DNA from: Paracoccus sediminis
GTDB lineage: Bacteria > Pseudomonadota > Alphaproteobacteria > Rhodobacterales > Rhodobacteraceae
Length of the DNA: 64,000 nucleotides
Assembly: GCF_900188295.1 (NCBI RefSeq)
Contig: NZ_FZNM01000008.1
Location: 62,001-126,000 of the forward strand
Reading direction: 5' to 3'
The translations under genes were made by a program, and so were the position numbers. Of this stretch, positions 62,180 to 64,000 are shown in pieces (the first letter of the stretch is position 1; every line of letters starts with the position of its first letter). Under the pieces are notes generated by a model, which searched no databases, had not been told where the DNA came from, and worked only from the letters and a program-made list of their open reading frames with translations.

Positions 62180-63823
62180 CTAGACCAGTCGGCCTTCCTG
62201 CATCGCGGCCCTGACGAATCCGGCAAACAGCGGCGCCGGCCCGAACGGCTTGGACTTCAGTTCGGGATGCGACTGCACGCCGATGAACCAGGGGTGGTCG
62301 GCATATTCGACCGCCTCGGGCAGCTTGCCGTCCGGGGACATGCCGGAAAAGCACAGGCCCGCCTGTTCCAGCTGATCGCGATAGGTCGCGTCGACCTCAT
62401 AGCGGTGGCGGTGGCGGTCCTCGATCTGGGTCGCGCCGCCATAGACCTCGCTGATGCGGGAATCCGGGGTCAGGATGGCGGTATAGGCGCCCAGCCGCAT
62501 GGTGCCGCCCTTGTCGTCGCCGACCTTGCGCTGCACGGTGTAATTGCCCTGCACCCATTCCTTGAGGTGATAGACGACAGGGGTAAAGCGCGTCTTGCCC
62601 GCCTCGTGGTCGAATTCCTCGGACCCGGCGTCGGGCATTCCGGCCAGGTTGCGGGCGGCCTCGATCACGGCCATCTGCATTCCCAGGCAGATGCCCAGAT
62701 AGGGCACCTTCTTCTCTCGGGCATAGCGGGCGGCGGCGACCATGCCTTCGGTGCCGCGCTCGCCGAAACCGCCCGGCACGATGATGCCGTGGTATCCGTC
62801 CAGCAGATGCGCGCCCTCGCCTTCCAGCTTTTCGCTGTCCACCCAGTCGGCGCGCACGCGCACGCGGTTGGCCATGCCGCCGTGGGTCAGCGCCTCGGCG
62901 ATGGATTTGTAGGCATCCTCGAGCTGCGTGTATTTTCCCACCACGGCGATGTTCACCTGGCCCTCGGCATTCTCCAGCCGGTCCATCACGTCTTCCCATT
63001 TCGACAGGTCGGGGCGCGGGGCGGGGCTGATGGCAAAGGCGTCCAGCACGGCGCGGTCCAACCCCGCGCGGTGATAGGCCAGGGGCGCCTCGTAGATCGA
63101 CTTCAGGTCATAGGCGGGGATCACGGCATCGGGGCGCACGTTGCAGAACAGCGCGATCTTGGCGCGTTCCTTTTCCGGGATCGGATGTTCGGACCGGCAG
63201 ACCAGAACGTCGGGGGCCAGGCCGATGGATTGCAGTTCCTTGACAGAGTGCTGGGTGGGCTTGGTCTTGAGTTCCCCGGACGCCGCCAGATAGGGCAGCA
63301 GCGTCAGGTGCATCAGGATGCACTGGCCGCGCGGGCGTTCGTGGATGAACTGGCGGATCGCCTCGAAGAAGGGCAGCCCCTCGATGTCGCCCACCGTGCC
63401 GCCGATCTCGCACAGCATGAAATCGACCTCGTCGTCGCCGATGGCGATAAAGTCCTTGATCTCGTTGGTGACATGGGGGATCACCTGGATGGTCTTGCCC
63501 AGGTATTCGCCCCGGCGTTCCTTTTCCAGCACGTTGGAATAGATGCGGCCCGACGACACGCTGTCGGTGCGCCGCGCCGAGACGCCGGTGAAGCGTTCGT
63601 AATGGCCCAGGTCCAGGTCGGTTTCCGCGCCGTCGTCGGTGACGAACACCTCGCCATGTTCAAAGGGGGACATGGTGCCGGGATCGACGTTCAGATAGGG
63701 GTCCAGCTTGCGCAGCCGCACCGTGAAGCCCCGTGCCTGCAACAGCGCGCCCAGTGCCGCCGAGGCCAGTCCCTTGCCGAGCGAGGACACGACGCCGCCG
63801 GTGATGAAGATGTAACGCGCCAT
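62180..63823 (-). CDS. pyrG: CTP synthase
   Basis: 547 residues. N-terminal synthetase domain ([60 protein letters not shown]) and C-terminal glutamine amidotransferase domain with nucleophile Cys379 in [12 protein letters not shown] and the His in [12 protein letters not shown]. It makes CTP from UTP and glutamine. The 152-bp gap upstream contains a hairpin (see 63933). Confidence 0.97.
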   Translation of the reverse strand: MARYIFITGGVVSSLGKGLASAALGALLQARGFTVRLRKLDPYLNVDPGTMSPFEHGEVFVTDDGAETDLDLGHYERFTGVSARRTDSVSSGRIYSNVLEKERRGEYLGKTIQVIPHVTNEIKDFIAIGDDEVDFMLCEIGGTVGDIEGLPFFEAIRQFIHERPRGQCILMHLTLLPYLAASGELKTKPTQHSVKELQSIGLAPDVLVCRSEHPIPEKERAKIALFCNVRPDAVIPAYDLKSIYEAPLAYHRAGLDRAVLDAFAISPAPRPDLSKWEDVMDRLENAEGQVNIAVVGKYTQLEDAYKSIAEALTHGGMANRVRVRADWVDSEKLEGEGAHLLDGYHGIIVPGGFGERGTEGMVAAARYAREKKVPYLGICLGMQMAVIEAARNLAGMPDAGSEEFDHEAGKTRFTPVVYHLKEWVQGNYTVQRKVGDDKGGTMRLGAYTAILTPDSRISEVYGGATQIEDRHRHRYEVDATYRDQLEQAGLCFSGMSPDGKLPEAVEYADHPWFIGVQSHPELKSKPFGPAPLFAGFVRAAMQEGRLV

Positions 63824-63932
63824 GAAGGCCCCCGTGATTTCGCAAATTCCGATTGGCTGCGGGCCGCCGGGCGACCAGCATCACGGGGCTTGAGACATAG
63901 CCGATTCGCCCCGTGGCCGCAATGGACCGCAA

Positions 63933-63960
63933 GTCCTGTAGGGGCGGAACGGCCCGCCCC
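63933..63960 (-). terminator. Stem-loop upstream of pyrG, behind the gene at the window edge
   Basis: GGGGCGG/CCGCCCC, 7 bp with loop of 6 (GCCGTT on the minus strand), within about 63940-63960. It lies about 15 bp after the stop codon at 63976-63978, consistent with partial termination between that gene and pyrG. Confidence 0.5.
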
Positions 63961-63975
63961 CAGGGCTGGTGCGGA

Positions 63976-64000
63976 TCAGTTCGCCGGTGCCGGGGTCGCC
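63976..64000 (-). CDS. Last codons of a leftward gene, possibly secG
   Basis: On the minus strand the window opens with codons for ATPAPAN then TGA (63976-63978). An Ala/Pro tail of this kind is usual at the C-terminus of SecG, and secG precedes pyrG in many Rhodobacteraceae. Only seven codons are visible, so this is a synteny-based guess. Confidence 0.3.

Noticed and set aside
1..64000. CRISPR array or clustered short repeats
   Set aside because: No regularly spaced repeats seen; the only perfect repeats noted are the coding 30-bp pair and the two intergenic modules.

Overview
The window is 64 kb of GC-rich, tightly packed chromosome from an alphaproteobacterium. Gene content and order point to the Rhodobacteraceae, most likely Paracoccus or a close relative: a petP/petR-like regulator pair next to ilvE, lptCAB-hpf-ptsN without rpoN, pyrG, a bifunctional RSH gene next to rpoZ, an alphaproteobacterial flagellar set with MotE and a FliL-linked small protein, and a gbpR-chvE-gguABC sugar cluster. 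The genus is inferred from synteny, not from a marker gene. No rRNA, tRNA, CRISPR array, insertion sequence or integrase was recognised.

Layout. 1-2.3 kb: end of a malonyl-CoA decarboxylase gene overlapping a malonyl-CoA ligase (matB). 2.3-6.4 kb: a Tat-exported OpgG/OpgD-type glucan protein, an RTX-repeat protein, a frameshifted S8 protease remnant pointing the opposite way, and a secreted endonuclease/exonuclease/phosphatase-fold protein. 6.6-16.7 kb: flagellar export and motor genes in two divergent units. The leftward unit is fliL, a small membrane protein, motE, motA, a small exported protein, flhA, fliR, flhB and a small coiled-coil protein; the rightward unit is fliF, fliH-like, fliN, fliP. 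The 117-bp gap between them carries a CtrA-like box. 16.8-18.7 kb: bioMNY biotin importer. 18.8-22.7 kb: potDABC-type polyamine importer.

22.7-40.7 kb is a large sugar island. A LysR (GbpR-like) regulator diverges from 14 co-directional genes. They encode two CUT2 sugar ABC importers (ChvE/GguAB type and YtfQRT-YjfF type), a GguC/AraD1 protein, an arabonate-type dehydratase, an aldose 1-dehydrogenase, an alpha-ketoglutarate-semialdehyde dehydrogenase, a lactonase, an aldose mutarotase, 2-keto-3-deoxygalactonate kinase and KDPGal aldolase. Together they can take up L-arabinose and D-galactose (pyranose and probably furanose forms) and oxidise them without early phosphorylation: arabinose to alpha-ketoglutarate, galactose to pyruvate plus glyceraldehyde-3-phosphate. 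Stem-loops follow every binding-protein gene, and a U-tract terminator lies inside the cluster.

40.8-46.5 kb: an Ala-rich exported protein, an RNase D-like exonuclease, kdsD, lptC-lptA-lptB, hpf, ptsN and a small gene. 46.5-47.7 kb is a visibly AT-richer island with a 30-residue basic mini-protein, a possible small RNA and a HARE-HTH-like protein. 47.7-64 kb is mostly housekeeping: ilvE, marR/petP-like, petR-like, a family-4 UDG, a DsbD-domain protein, yqgE, msrA-msrB, a nitronate monooxygenase, otsB-otsA, a DUF2062 protein, relA/spoT, rpoZ, folK, a NYN-domain protein, an APH-fold kinase, pyrG and possibly the last codons of secG.

The most unusual items are the head-to-head RTX/broken-subtilase junction at about 4.56 kb, the AT-rich island with its mini-gene, the consistent stem-loops behind binding-protein genes, and the complete two-transporter arabinose/galactose operon. 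No entirely new multi-gene system is evident.
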